Below are positions 1 through 11,381 of a stretch of 64,000 bases of DNA, piece by piece. Made by a program: the position numbers and the translations under genes. Origin of the DNA: Nectonema munidae. Taxonomy: Eukaryota > Nematomorpha > Nectonematoida > Nectonematidae. The stretch covers positions 372,001 through 436,000 of the forward strand of contig JAUIRK010000885.1 in assembly GCA_030549495.1 (NCBI GenBank). The letters are read 5' to 3'. Numbering within the stretch: position 1 is the first letter of the stretch; the number at the start of each line of letters is the position of its first letter. The notes beneath the pieces are model-generated. The model was given only the letters and a program-made list of their open reading frames with translations. It was not told the origin of the DNA and did not search any database.

Positions 1-1601
1 CTCATCCCATTTGCCTTGATACCTCTCTTCCATTGTTTTGATGTCTTGATGGAATCTCTCTCCTTGCTCCTCACTGTAATCACCAAGATTACCAGGAAAT
101 CTGTCGAGGTGGCTAAACAAGAAATGAACTTTAATGCTCACATTTGCCCCTAGTTTTTCGTATGCAGTAAGCATCTTACGGACCAATTGCTTGTAATTAT
201 CAGCTTTGTGATTTCCCAAAAAGTTTGTCACTACATCTGTGAAGGACACCCAAGCATTTAACTCAACCCTGTTCATATGATTAGTGAAGTCAGAATCCCT
301 CATGAGCGTTCGAATCTGAGGTCCATCGAAGATGCCACCTTTAGCTTTTTCGATGGAAAGACCTGGAAATTGCCTGCATATGTACTTGAAGCAATCCCCA
401 TCTTTGTTCAACGCCTTAACAAACTGCTTCATGAGCCCTAGTTTTATGTGCAATGGAGGGAAGATGATTCTATCCCTGGGTACCAAAGGCTCATTGATGA
501 CGTTGGCTGTGCCGACTTCGAGACTTTCTCGTTCTGGCCAGTTCTCCCTTCTCCAGTGCTGGTTTCTTGCTCTGCTATCCCACAAACAAAGAAAGCAGGG
601 ATACTTTGTGTACCCACTTTGCTGACCAAGCAGAAAATTCACCATTTTCAAGTCCACACAAATCAGCCATTTATGAGTGTTGTAATTTAGTTTTTCAAGA
701 AAAATTGGATACCATCATACTCTTCTTTCATCTTGGTAGAATGGCCAATTGGTACAGGAGCAAACTTATTGCCATTATGCAAAAGTACAACTTTTAGACT
801 TGATTTCGAGCTATCTATAAAGAGACGCCAATCTGCTGGGTCATATGACGAGATCCCCATGCAGTTAAGAAGTGCAGAAACGTCATTACAAAAGACCAGG
901 TCATCTTCTTTAGAAAAGAAACAACAAGCTGCCTTCCTTGTCCTATAGTATGTTACTTTTGTGCCAGAATCAAGAATGTTTTTCTCTTGGAGTCGTGATG
1001 AAGAACTTCAGACTGCTCCTTCGACAAACAAAGGTCTCGCACTAGGTCATTAAGTTCAGATTGATTGAAAAGCTGAGGGCATTTGAGGGTTCTTCATAGT
1101 CACTACAGCTATCACCACTTGATATTGAAAGATCAGCTGGAATCTCTTCGGTTTCATCGATTTCAGGCAGACTGGTGAAAACAGGCACAGGTAGATCCTC
1201 AGAGTGCGCAACAGGACGGATAGAGAATCCAGGCTCGGATACTGAATTTGCTTTCTTGTGTTGTTAAACCCCGTCATATCATTGATACAGAAGTAGAGTC
1301 ATCAAAATGATTCTTGGGCTCTCTCCACACCATTGGTACAGCAAACTTCAACTTCAGCTTACCATTGGTCCAACCGGAGACTTTCTACACAGGTTTTGCA
1401 CACCATATGTGGGGCCCAAGACTTATCTTGGTCACCTAGTTTCATATCGAAGTATGCTTTGTACGCCCTCTTGACAAAGTCTGTAATATTCCTATTTTGT
1501 TGTGCCATCATATACTGTCCACAGATGTAACAAAAGACATCCGGTTCATATCTACAACGTCTTTTAGAAGAACTCATTTTCTCTCTGGAACTCATTTTCA
1601 A
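1..1601 (-). pseudogene. Degraded copy of a multi-copy arthropod protein of unknown function
   Basis: Read on the minus strand, the frame opens near 1601 with a short basic start and a Cys-pair motif (FCYICGQY ... VCKTCVESL) that looks like a small zinc-binding module. The fragment VPMVWREPKNHF follows about 60 residues on. The last ~700 bases (position 700 down to 1) are open without a stop and run off the left edge, with YTKYPCFLCLWDSR, PPLHIKLGLMKQFVKAL, KVHFLFSHLDRFPGNLGDYS and ERFHQDIKTMEERYQ. I recognise this motif series from a widely repeated, uncharacterised protein family in arthropod assemblies; the name and activity are not known to me. At least three frame breaks separate the N-terminal pieces from the open C-terminal part, so this copy is probably dead. 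The high copy number I associate with the family suggests a mobile-element origin, which is inference. Confidence 0.7.
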
Positions 1602-1924
1602 CTCTGGAATAAAAAAGGAAAAGAATTAAAAAGAAAATTCTTAAATACTGTTTTAAAAACACTACATACATAATAATTATTATGTATTTTCTGATATTAT
1701 TATTTACTGCTTCTATATTGAAGTATTTCAGGGAGAATTTTAGCAGTTTAGGCTTATTTGAGGCTATCAGTATCTTCTAAACTAGAGCCAATCAGACAAA
1801 ACCAATGTTATATTCGTAATCAGCGACCTTCAAAACCCCAGAAAACACTCCTAGATGGTCTGCCAAAGAAAAAAAATAAAAATTTGTTGACCAGTGTAAT
1901 CTATCATACCTGTAGTTTTCATGG

Positions 1925-2140
1925 AGTTTCTCCTTGGTGCATTAAAATATGTACAAAATAAGATTGTGTGCAAAAAAAAGATTAAAAATTTCGAGGGGAT
2001 TAGAAAGATTCTTAGCAACTCCTTTAGGCCCAGAGGAAGACAAGGAGACGTCTTTAATGTTTTGAGACAAAGCTCTCACGCGGTTTTCTTTGGGCTCCCA
2101 GAAATATTTTGTGCCGTCGGGTGCAACAAGTGAATCACAT
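1925..2140 (-). mobile_element. piggyBac transposase N-terminal fragment
   Basis: Minus-strand reading gives VAPDGTKYFWEPKENRV, then SSSGPKGVAKNLSNPLEIF and NLFFAHNLILYI. The order (D-G-T, a G-P-K turn, then an I-F-x-L-F-F helix start) is the usual N-terminal layout of the DDE_Tnp_1_7 domain of piggyBac-type transposases. No catalytic part follows downstream before 1600, so this is a short truncated relic. It lies between the degraded gene at the left edge and the small membrane-protein ORF. Confidence 0.5.
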
Positions 2141-2339
2141 GGAGAACTTTCACGACTACTCCAATAAATAAATTGATTGAGTAAAATTTATGATTTTTAT
2201 GAAACTAACAGCTGGAATGAAGCAAACTCAGAAATCAAAACAATCAGAATGAATTATGTTTGCGATGGTGAGATTTGATACTGAATAATGTGAAATATGA
2301 ATTGCCTGCTTTATTGATATCGATCAATCGGCTCATATT

Positions 2340-2573
2340 TCAAGCACATTCTCGGCATATCAGCCAATACACATTGATGCAGCGTAATTGTAAACAAAAC
2401 GTCATGGATATTGGTTTATTGTTGGTAACGTATATGGAGCTCATATTTTGCTGCGCAAGTGCAAATATTAGAAATAACAGCCAGAACGCAGATGATAGCA
2501 AAAATAAAAAATGTAGTTTATTTCGTATATGCGAAACAGCTCGTAAAATAAATTTTGATTTTAACGCCATCAT
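2340..2573 (-). CDS. Small hypothetical ORF with one membrane segment
   Basis: A 77-codon frame begins MMALKSKFILRAVSHIRNK, a basic stretch, followed by one long hydrophobic segment (LHFLFLLSSAFWLLFLIFAL) and a short polar tail with a possible N-glycosylation site (NMS). This is the layout of a signal anchor as in type II Golgi enzymes, or a signal peptide of a secreted protein. No domain follows, and I cannot identify a downstream exon because the window ends 2.3 kb away on that strand. It could be the first exon of a gene continuing beyond the left edge, or chance. Local GC is slightly higher than in the flanks. Confidence 0.25.
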   Translation of the reverse strand: MMALKSKFILRAVSHIRNKLHFLFLLSSAFWLLFLIFALAQQNMSSIYVTNNKPISMTFCLQLRCINVYWLICRECA

Positions 2574-2717
2574 ATTCTCACAAAATTAAGTTATAATAAT
2601 GATAGACGACACCCCAGAGAAATCGGATGAATACTTTATATGGAGTATCAAATTTTCTTCTAAGTATAGAATTTAAGCAAAAAAAACTCTAAAATGTCAA
2701 AAAGTAGTTGTTTTATG

Positions 2718-2756
2718 ATTGGGAGTAAAACTCCCATTATCCTTCTTTGAAGGGTG
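2718..2756. mobile_element. Possible solo piggyBac end (hairpin)
   Basis: The small inverted repeat GGGAGTAAAACTCCC is followed by ATTATCCTTCTTTGAAGG. The same arrangement (GGAGTAAAACTCC, then CGTCATGCGAAGG and TTAA) forms the right end of the piggyBac copy at 59.5-63.15 kb. I infer a solo end of a related element. Confidence 0.3.
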
Positions 2757-2780
2757 TAAAAAATTATCCGTCTTGCTAGG

Positions 2781-4000
2781 GTCAAATTTGCGGTTAACTT
2801 CTGAAAATTGTCTCCAAAAACATTCCTTCAAATTTTACATAAAATATATGTATTATACTAAATCGGCCATTCTGGTTTCATTTCTGGACTCATTTTTTAC
2901 GTTTAGGATGTGAAAATACCTATAAGTGTTAATCAAATTTGCGGTTTACTTCTAAAAATTGTCTCCAAAAACATTCATTCAAATTTTACATAAAATATAT
3001 GTGTTATACTAAATCAGCCATTCTGGTTTCATTTCTGGACTCATTTTTTACGTTTAGGATCTGAAAATACCTATAAGTGTTAATTAAATTTGCGGTTTAC
3101 TTCTAAAAGCTATCTCCAAAAATATTCTTTCAATTTTACATGAAATATATGTTTTTATACCAAATCGATCATGCTGTTTTCATTTCTGAACTCATTTTTT
3201 ACATTTAGGATTTGAAAATACCTATAAGTGTTAATCAAATGTGCGGTTTACTTCTAAAAATTGTCTCCAAAAACATTAATTCAAATTTACAATTAAATAT
3301 GTTTTTATACCCAATCAACCATGCTAGTTTCATTTATGGACTCAATTTTTGCAGTTTGAATATGAAAATACCTATAAGTATCAATTAAATGTGCGTTTAG
3401 TTCTAAAATTTGTTTCCAAAAATATTGATTTACATGAAATATATGTTTTTATAGCAAATAGATCATGATGATTTCATTTCTGAACACATTTTTCCCATTT
3501 AGAGGTTTTACTGCTAGTGTCAATCAAATTTGCGGTGTATGTCTGAAAACTATATCCCAAAATATTCTCTCTAATATTACACGAAATATGTTTTTATACC
3601 AATTCGACCATGATAATTTTTATTTCTGAAATCATTTTTTGCATTTAGAGGTTTTAAATGTCTGAAAGTGTCAATCAAATGTTCGATTTACGTCTAATGT
3701 CTACAGAAATATTTTTGAAATTAAAATAAAATATCTGTTTTTATGCCAAATGGAAGATGCTGGTTTCATTTTTGGACTCAGGTTTGGCATTTATGGTTTT
3801 AAAATATCTGAAAGCTTGAATCAGATTTGCGGTTTACTTCTAGATGTCTTCAAAAATATTTTCAAAAAATAAAATATCTGTTTTATACCAAATCGACTAT
3901 GCTTATTTTATTTCTGTACTGGATTTTGGATAATACGGTTAAAAAATATCTCGAAGTGGCAATTGAATTAGTAATGTATGCCTAAAAATCAGTTCTGTAA
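2781..4000. repeat. Tandem array A, period about 150 bp
   Basis: About nine head-to-tail units are marked by TCAAATTTGCGGTTTACTTC at roughly 2782, 2933, 3083, 3235, 3385, 3524, 3675, 3821 and 3961. Spacings run from 139 to 152 bp. Units share the order TTTACAT...ATATATGTTTTTATACCAAATCG...TTTCATTTCTGGACTCATTTT...CCTATAAGTGT. Divergence rises toward the right end, where units shorten. No conserved reading frame is seen. The 3' part recurs in the same order at 6.5-7.4 kb. Confidence 0.9.
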
Positions 4001-5040
4001 AAAATTTTCAAAAAATGTCTGCATATTAGGTATATAGTAAAAATATACTTTTTTTTTTGTATATTTTGGCTTATAATACTTTCTACAATCATCTTGAGTA
4101 TGAAATATTTATTAAAAAAAAAAGTATTATAAAATATTTTGAAAATTTTTATGAGAGAAGGAACCAAGTTGAAAACTAATTGAAAAGAGAACATGTGATC
4201 AAAACAAATAATTAAAAAAAATATGTATCTTGACTAAATGCAAGATCTACCATGTTCTAATGAACTAGGAAGTGGTTTAATTATATAATATTAGATGCTA
4301 CAAAAAAGATTTTGACTGTGAAAAAGAAGTTCCTCTTTTACAAATGAAAAATATTTAAATCTATAGCTTATCATCTAGGATTACAGTTAACATTTAGCTA
4401 AGATGGGTAGGAAATCTGAAAATTTAGAATAGGTCAGATTTATCAAAAATGGCACAAATGCCAATATGTGAGAATTTAATCACTATCAAGATATTTTTAA
4501 TTTAAATTGAATTTGTTCATCTTTTTCCTTTTGTATCAAAGAGATAATTTTTTAGATGAAGAACGTGGACAACTTTTTGTATGAACAATGAACATCATGA
4601 ATGATTCATCAGAAAAAACCCTTTGAAATGAGATTGGTTGACAAATATTCAGGCCTGATAATAAAATACACGATACTGATAAAAAAGACTAAGATCAATA
4701 AGAAGATTCTTTAATCAGAATGCTTTGAGAGAGGAAAAAAGTAATTTTATCCTTATAAAAAAAATTTCGAACACACATTGAAGAATATAAATTTCTAATG
4801 AAAAAAGAGCTACCAAGAAAGGATCATCATAGAATGAATACCAAAATTACATACTGTAAATTATAATATGACCTAGAGACTACGAGCCGATAACAAATTT
4901 GTAGCCAAAAAGATGGAGGTCCTATCGAGTTACATAAGTTACTGTAGAATGAAATATTTTGAGTGAATTAAACACCTAAAGTTGGTTTATTAAATAAATT
5001 AAGAAAATAATTAGCAGAGAAATACTACAAGTAGAATTTA
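4001..5040. other. Unannotated AT-rich stretch between arrays A and B
   Basis: No coding frame with recognisable motifs, no inverted-repeat element and no tandem period are seen here. It contains long A and T runs only. Confidence 0.5.
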
Positions 5041-6400
5041 TTTTTATGTTTATATATTTGACATTGATTTACAGGCTTAGTCGATTTTTTGACAGGTTTT
5101 ATTGATTTCATAAAAAATGAACATCACCATTAAATTCTACATACTTGAAATGTATAAAAAAACTTTAAAAGAATTAAAATTTTAATTTTGACATGGGCTG
5201 TCATATTTAAATTATTTTGTCAGGTTTGACTAATTTTTATAAAAAAAAAACGAATATAACTAGTAACACACAGCCTACTTGAAAATGGGTATATGTGTGT
5301 AAAATGTCATACACGGTAAACTTCATCACCTCCCGATACTTTATATTAAACGTAATTCTCTAATTCAAAAAACCGTGCCTGATCCTTTCTTTTTGGGATA
5401 AATCAATTTTTTGACAGTTTTGATTGATTTTCATTAAAAAAATGAATATCACCACTGAATTAAGCATGCTTAAAAATGGATATATATGTGTAAAAAAATT
5501 TATATTATTACTTAAATAAAAAGTTTCTTTTTAAGATGAGCTTTCATATATAAATCAATGCCTTGATAACTTTAATTGATTTTTATAAAAAAATTAATAT
5601 CACTGCTGAATTTAGCATGTTTGAAAATGGGTGTATATGTGTAAAAAACATTATATAATTATTTCGATAAAAAGTTTCTTTTTTGAGAGGAGCTGTCATA
5701 TGTAAATCACTTTTTTGACAGGTTTGAATGATTTTCATAAAAAATGAATATACCACTGAATTTAGCATATTTGAAAATGGGTATACATGTGTAAAAAACT
5801 TTATATAATTATTTAGATAAAAAGTTTCTTTTTGAGATGAGCTGTCACATTTAGATCAATTTTTTGACAGGTTTGATTGATTTTCATAAAAAAATGAATA
5901 TCACCACTGAATTCAGCATATTTGAAAATGGGTAAACATGTGTAAAAAACTTTATATAATTAATTAGATAAAAAGTTCGTTTTTGATGTGAGCTGTCACA
6001 TTTAGATCAATTTTTTGACAGGTTTGATTGATTTTCATAAAAAATGAATATCACCACTGAATTCAGCATATTTGAAAATGGGTATACATGCGTAAAAAAC
6101 TTTATATAATTATTTAAATAAAAAGTTTCTTTTTGAGATAAGCTGTCACATTTAGATCAATTTTATGACAGGTTTGATTGATTTTCATAAAAAATGAATA
6201 TCACCACAGAATTCAGCATATTTGAAAATGGGTATACATGTGTAAAAAACTTTATATAATTATTTTTTTAAAAAGTTCCTTTTTGAGATGAGCTGTCAAA
6301 TATAAATCAATTTTTTGACAGGTTTGATTGATTTTGATAAATAATGGACATCACCACTGAATTCAGCATAGTTGAAATATATATGTAACATTAAAAATAT
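5041..6400. repeat. Tandem array B, period about 150 bp
   Basis: About nine units carry TTTTTTGACAGGTTTGATTG followed by TTTTCATAAAAAATGAATATCACC, then GAATTCAGCATATTTGAAAATGG and AAAAAGTTTCTTTTTGAGATG. The last five copies of GGTTTGA are about 150 bp apart (near 5720, 5871, 6021, 6171, 6321). The rightmost units are most alike; the leftmost (5040-5420) are degenerate. The unit has no obvious sequence similarity to array A despite the same period. Confidence 0.9.
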
Positions 6401-6489
6401 TTATAAAAACTTATTAATATCTGAGAAAAATAGGGGGGGGGGCACTTTACGCCCCTCCAGCACTTGAGCGGACAAATTTTGCCCAGCAC

Positions 6490-7400
6490 TAATATGGTTA
6501 AAATATCTGTCAATGTCAATCGAATTTCCGGTTTACTTCTAAAAATTATCTCAAAAAACAGTAATTCAAATTTTACAATGAAATAATGTGTTATACTAAA
6601 TCGGCCATGCTGTTTTCATTTCTGAACTCATTTTTTACATTTAGGATGTGAAAACACTTATAAGTGTTAATCAAATTTGCGGTTTACTTCTAAAAATTGT
6701 CTCCAAAAACATTCATTCAAATTTTACAATTAAATATATGTTTTTATACCAAATCAACCATGTTAGTTTCATTTATGGACTCAATTTTTACAGTTTGAAT
6801 TTAAAAATACATATAAGTATCAATCAAATTTGCGTTTAGTTCAAAAATTTGTTTCCAAAAATATTGATTCAAATTTTACATGAAATATATGTTTTTATAG
6901 CAAATAGATCATGATGATTTCATTTCTCAACACAGTTTTCCCATTTAGAGGTTTTACGGTGTCAATCAAATTTACGGTTTATGTCTGAAAACGATATCCC
7001 AAAATATTCTCTCTAATTTTACAAGAAATATATGTTTTTATACCAATTCGACCATGATAATTTTTATTTCTGTTTTCATTTTTTGCATTTAGAGGTTTTA
7101 AATGTCTGAATGTGTCAATCAAATGTTCGATTTACCTCTAATGTCTACAGAAATATTTTTGAAATTTAAATAAAATATCTGTTTTTATGCCAAATGGAAG
7201 ATGCTAATTTCATTTTTGGACTCATGTTTGGCATTTATGGTTTTAAAATATCTGAAAGCTTCAATTAGATTTGCGGTTTTCTTCTACATACTGTCTTAAA
7301 AAATATTAAAAAAAAATATAATATCTGTTTTATACCAAATCGACAATGCTTATTTTATTTCTGTACTGGATTTTGGATAATACGGTTAAAACGGGCGCAC
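6490..7400. repeat. Tandem array A', second copy of array A
   Basis: About six units of the array A family have GCGGTTTACTTC-type markers near 6520, 6671, 6824, 6965, 7118 and 7265. The unit variants follow the same order as units 4-9 of array A. One example is the odd GCGTTTAGTTC unit followed by the CCCATTTAGAGGTTTTA unit. It finishes with the same TGGATTTTGGATAATACGG segment found near 3925-3945. This points to duplication of a block, not independent expansion. Confidence 0.9.
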
Positions 7401-7632
7401 ATCCTCAAAATTATTGGGGGGGGGGCGAAATTTTTTTGTTGCAATTTTCAAAATTAGTGGTCTGGAAATACCACGGGAGACCAAATATTCAAGCAATCCT
7501 TTAAAATAGAGTGTATTCAGCGTATACCTAAAGTCCTAAATTTATAAGACTACTTTTTTTTTTACAAAATTGGTGAATTTAAATACTATACTTCTAGCGA
7601 AAATATTTTAATTAAATTTGCATATCGAATAT

Positions 7633-8154
7633 GTTGCGTTGAAAAAATGCCCCCAATTAAAATGTAGGAAAAATGCCCCAACACAAAAAATTTCAAAAAA
7701 TTATTAATTAAAATTAAAAAATTTTTTTTTTTTAAAAGATATGTCAAATAAAGTTTTTTTGTAAAAAAAACAAAAAGTCAACTTTTCATCTAAAACATTT
7801 AAAATTTAATTAAAGTAAACTAAAAAACTCAGCATACGACAATTTTTTAAATACAAAATTTTTTTTTATAAAACAGCAAATATTTTTGGACTTTGTGTGT
7901 ATCAGAACACTTTCTAAATATAATTTGTGTTTTAACTGATTTTAAGAACACATTCCCACAAATATGCACCTTTGCCATTGTTTTCAAGAACTTTATAAAG
8001 AAAAAACCCTATAGATTAAGAAATTTTAGGAATTTAGCCTTTCAAAACGATACCAAATAAAAATATTTATATAATTAAAAAAATCCTGAAAATCAAAAAT
8101 TAGGGTGCATTTTTTCCTACTTTTTAATTGGGGGCATTTTTACCTACAACCATT
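7633..8154. mobile_element. MITE with about 45-bp terminal inverted repeats
   Basis: The left end reads AAAAATGCCCCCAATTAAAA followed by TGTAGGAAAAATGCCCC. The right end (8102-8150) is the inverse of the same sequence with a few changes. GAATAT flanks both sides (7627-7632 and 8155-8160) and is a possible target duplication. The interior is AT-rich without coding potential. The superfamily cannot be decided from the ends. Confidence 0.65.
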
Positions 8155-8670
8155 GAATATACACTAGTTTAAAAAAATCCAAAATTGTTAGGGGGTGGAA
8201 TAGGCTTTTCATTTGAAAAATAAAGTAGTCTACCAGGCACATTACAGGAATTGATAAAAGGATATTTGATTCATAGAGAAAACAAATAACTGAAGGTTGG
8301 ATAGTTTTATATGAGTGAATGTAGTTTATAGACAAAGAGTCTACTAGACACCCTAGTATGTTTATATGAAAAAATGTGATTCATTCAGGGGCAAGGGTAT
8401 AAAATGAAGTTCTAATTGTGCAAACAAAAAATTAAGATGGCATTATTTCATTTTACTAAGCATCATTCAAAAATAGTTTAAAAGCTAAATTGATACAAGC
8501 TACAAAAAGTAAAAAACAACATTTTGCAATGATTTGCCTTTTATAATAACTTTTAAGGAAAAAAAGTTTATCAGAAAAAGTTATAGAGCTTCAACAAAAA
8601 CTAAAAATTTTTAGAGCATAACTTAAATTTTTTGAAAATTAATTTGACGTATCCCCTACAGCAAACTCTA
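8155..8670. other. Unannotated stretch
   Basis: AT-rich sequence with only short chance frames; nothing recognisable. Confidence 0.4.
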
Positions 8671-8671
8671 T

Positions 8672-8830
8672 GGGTGGCATGGCAGGTTGGTTAAGATGAT
8701 GGACTCAGCACGGAAGCCTCTAGATTCGATTCCTCATCGATACGAATTTGTTCATAGTTTGACATAAACGGTACATCAGTGCCTTGTCAATGAAAATACA
8801 CCCGCTGCACCTTACCTTTTACTGAAAATT
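8672..8830 (+). mobile_element. tRNA-like SINE candidate
   Basis: A box-A-like segment (TGGCAGGTTGGTTAAG, 8679-8694) lies about 30 bp before a box-B-like segment (AGATTCGATTCC, 8722-8733), as in RNA polymerase III internal promoters of tRNA genes. The acceptor arm does not pair well, so it is not a working tRNA. The non-tRNA tail that follows (about 8740-8830) is more GC-rich than its surroundings. I infer a tRNA-derived SINE; the 3' boundary is uncertain. Confidence 0.5.
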
Positions 8831-9057
8831 GAAAAATTTGCTACATAATTAACATAAGAGAGAAAGGAAACAAAATGAACTAATAAAGCAATTTTCACTA
8901 TTTTAAAATGAAACCGTCTGTTCTCAGAATAATTTCAAAATAATAGGAAGCATAAAGAATTAGAGTTTATTTGATATTTTCAAGTTTTTATAAGCAGCAA
9001 AAGCCAACGTTTAAGTAGCTACTAGCCCTTATAATTAAAAAATTATTTAAATAACGG

Positions 9058-9306
9058 TCGACAGACATTTCGCCCCCTGACAAATTGTCTCATAGGATAT
9101 TAGTTTCATCCATCTTTGCTTATTATATGTGTAAAATTATTAAAAAAATTTATATTGTTTATTTTATATCTCTATTAAATTATTTCAAATTAATAAATTT
9201 ATCTCTTAATTTTTTAGAATTGTCCATGAGACAAAATGTCTTATGAAAATAACAGGGCGAATTGTCCATGAAACAAAATATCTTATGAAAATAATGGGGC
9301 GAAATG
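9058..9306. mobile_element. Short inverted-repeat element with GACATTTCGCCCC ends
   Basis: The left end contains GACATTTCGCCCCCTGACAA. The right end, inverted, contains GGACATTTCGCCCCATTATT followed by a second tandem copy of the motif (GACAATTCGCCC). The interior is AT-rich. It is a miniature element of unknown superfamily. Confidence 0.45.
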
Positions 9307-9801
9307 TCCGAGGATCAAACTAACATAAATCAAAGTATACGAGAAAAGAAAATCATTGCGTTTTTTTTTGAATATTTCTGTCTACAAATAAAATTCTGAC
9401 AGTGTCATAAATAGATCAAGTACATTTTTAACAACTGAAACACTTTCTTTCGATATTATATTTTTATTATAATAATCAACAAATTTTCTTAACAAAAATT
9501 ATTTAATTATGTAGTGTAACTTACAAAATTTAACAACCAAACATAAAAAATATCTCTGCTCAAATATTAAACAAATATAATATTTATGCTACTGAATAGC
9601 TAGTCAAAATATTAATTCCCAAATAGCTATTGAAAAAATTAAAGTTTTCAAATGTTACAAAATGTAACAAACGTAGTGATAAAGATTAAGTGACTTTTGT
9701 TGAAAAAAATTCTTAGCGCGAGTCTAACAATATTCATTGATATAAAATTGTAACGTTTGAAAACTATTTTAATTTAACTCTAAATGCAAATTAGAGAGAA
9801 G

Positions 9802-9894
9802 CAGTGGTGTAGCCAAAAAAAGTTGATAGAAGGGGCACAATTTAAAAACAAAAAAGGGCACGGCCCCTCATGCCCCAGCCTAGCTATGTCACTG
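9802..9894. mobile_element. 93-bp hAT-type miniature element
   Basis: The element starts CAGTGGTGTAGCC and ends TAGCTATGTCACTG, which are imperfect inverted termini. It is flanked on both sides by the same 8 bp, GAGAGAAG (9794-9801 and 9895-9902). An 8-bp target duplication with CAG/CTG termini is the hAT signature. Confidence 0.75.
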
Positions 9895-9902
9895 GAGAGA
9901 AG

Positions 9903-11373
9903 AGAGCTTAACAAGAGAAGAGGGCTTGAATGAAAGAAGAGAGCGTGAGTGAATGATTGAGTTTTAGCAGAGAAAGCGGAAGAGAAAAACAGAGGAGACA
10001 TAAAGAGAAATAGAATCACTGTGACAGAAGATGAGAAAATCTAGTGGATCATCAACATGTGTTTGCTCAAAAATACTACGAGACACTGTGATAAACATTG
10101 CTTACTTATTGTGTGCATATTGAAGCAATGGATTATTATTATATAGCTCTCACGCATCGTCTGTAAAATATGTTCGATAGGAATTTCAGAGCAGCTTGGC
10201 ATGATGTTTGATTGATTCGAAAGTCTGAATACATGTTTTATGAACAAGCAGCAGCTCTTACTTATAGAAGATTATTGGGGGGGGGGGGGGGGGGGGCGAA
10301 GCTCCTCAATAATCCCCCCTCGCCCCTTCGGATGTGCACCCCTGCTATGATATATATTTTTTATTAGGAAAATTTTTATTTTCATCAAAACCAAGCAAAA
10401 CTTGACATACTCTTTCATATAATTTTGCTACAATAAAACAAAAAATTCAAAAAGAGAAAACATAGTTTACTATTTCTTCAGTTTTCTATCTCTTTACGAC
10501 ACGGGCATTTCTAAGAGACATATTTCACCTTCAACACCATAATATTTTGCGATTTTAAAGTTTTTGAGTGGGAAAACCACCAAGCCCTTTAAATTTGACC
10601 TAATTTTAAAATATCTATGCTTGGAAAATATAAGACAAAACAGTTGATATTTTCATTTTTCTAGGACATAGTCATGTTTAGAAAATAGTTATTATAATTG
10701 AAAACCATTAAAGTTTTCAAAATAGTATTTAAAAATAATATAAGGAAAAAGAAGTTTTAGTAATTTTACTTTTATCTCTTAAAAATTTTATATATATAAT
10801 ATTATATTTTATATGCTTTTAGTCAAAAATTATATTTTATTGGGAAAAAATCATCTCCCCAGAATTTTTTTAAGATATTAGATTAGTTCGATTTTTTTTC
10901 TAAAATTTATTATGCGTTTTTTTTAAAACAGAATTTGATCAAATTTCTGTAGATATCGTATTTGCCAAACTCGATATACGGCAAACTGTTCTGTTGATTG
11001 TGAGTGGGATAAGTTTTTACATATGACGATGTTCTAACAATAAAATTGAAATTACAGATTCTGAAATATCTACGTCTTTTTTAGGAGATTCGATTTAAAG
11101 GCACTGTTAAAAAATTAATTGATATACTAAAAATTACTATTTAGGTGGATTCCGAAGGATTCCGGTGAATTATGAGGGATTGGATTTGTGCGTATATTGA
11201 TGTAATCGTATTTGAAGACAGTTTGAAATAAAAGAATTTCAGACATGTGTGCTATATCGAATTTGTGCTTATAAGCGTTGTGCTTATGGTGAATATATAT
11301 GAGAGAAAGAGAAAAATGAAGAAACCTGTTAAAACTGCTTTTGACATAAAGTTTTATGCTATGTGTGTCACAA
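9903..11373. other. Unannotated stretch with a G20 tract
   Basis: No coding region is recognised. A purine-rich GAGAGAAGAG patch lies near 9890-10030. A run of 20 G (10277-10296) is followed by CAATAATCCCCCC...CCTTCGGATGTGCACCCCTG, which looks like the end of a miniature element. A related inverted end (GGGCGCACATCC...TTATTGGGGGG) lies near 7394, about 2.9 kb to the left. Confidence 0.5.
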
Positions 11374-11381
11374 CTCACAAC

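Noticed and set aside
332-948. Plus-strand frames over the degraded gene at the left edge
   Set aside because: They are shadows of the minus-strand reading, which carries the recognisable motifs.
8672-8745. A functional tRNA gene
   Set aside because: Box A and B are present but the acceptor and other arms do not fold properly; a SINE is more likely.
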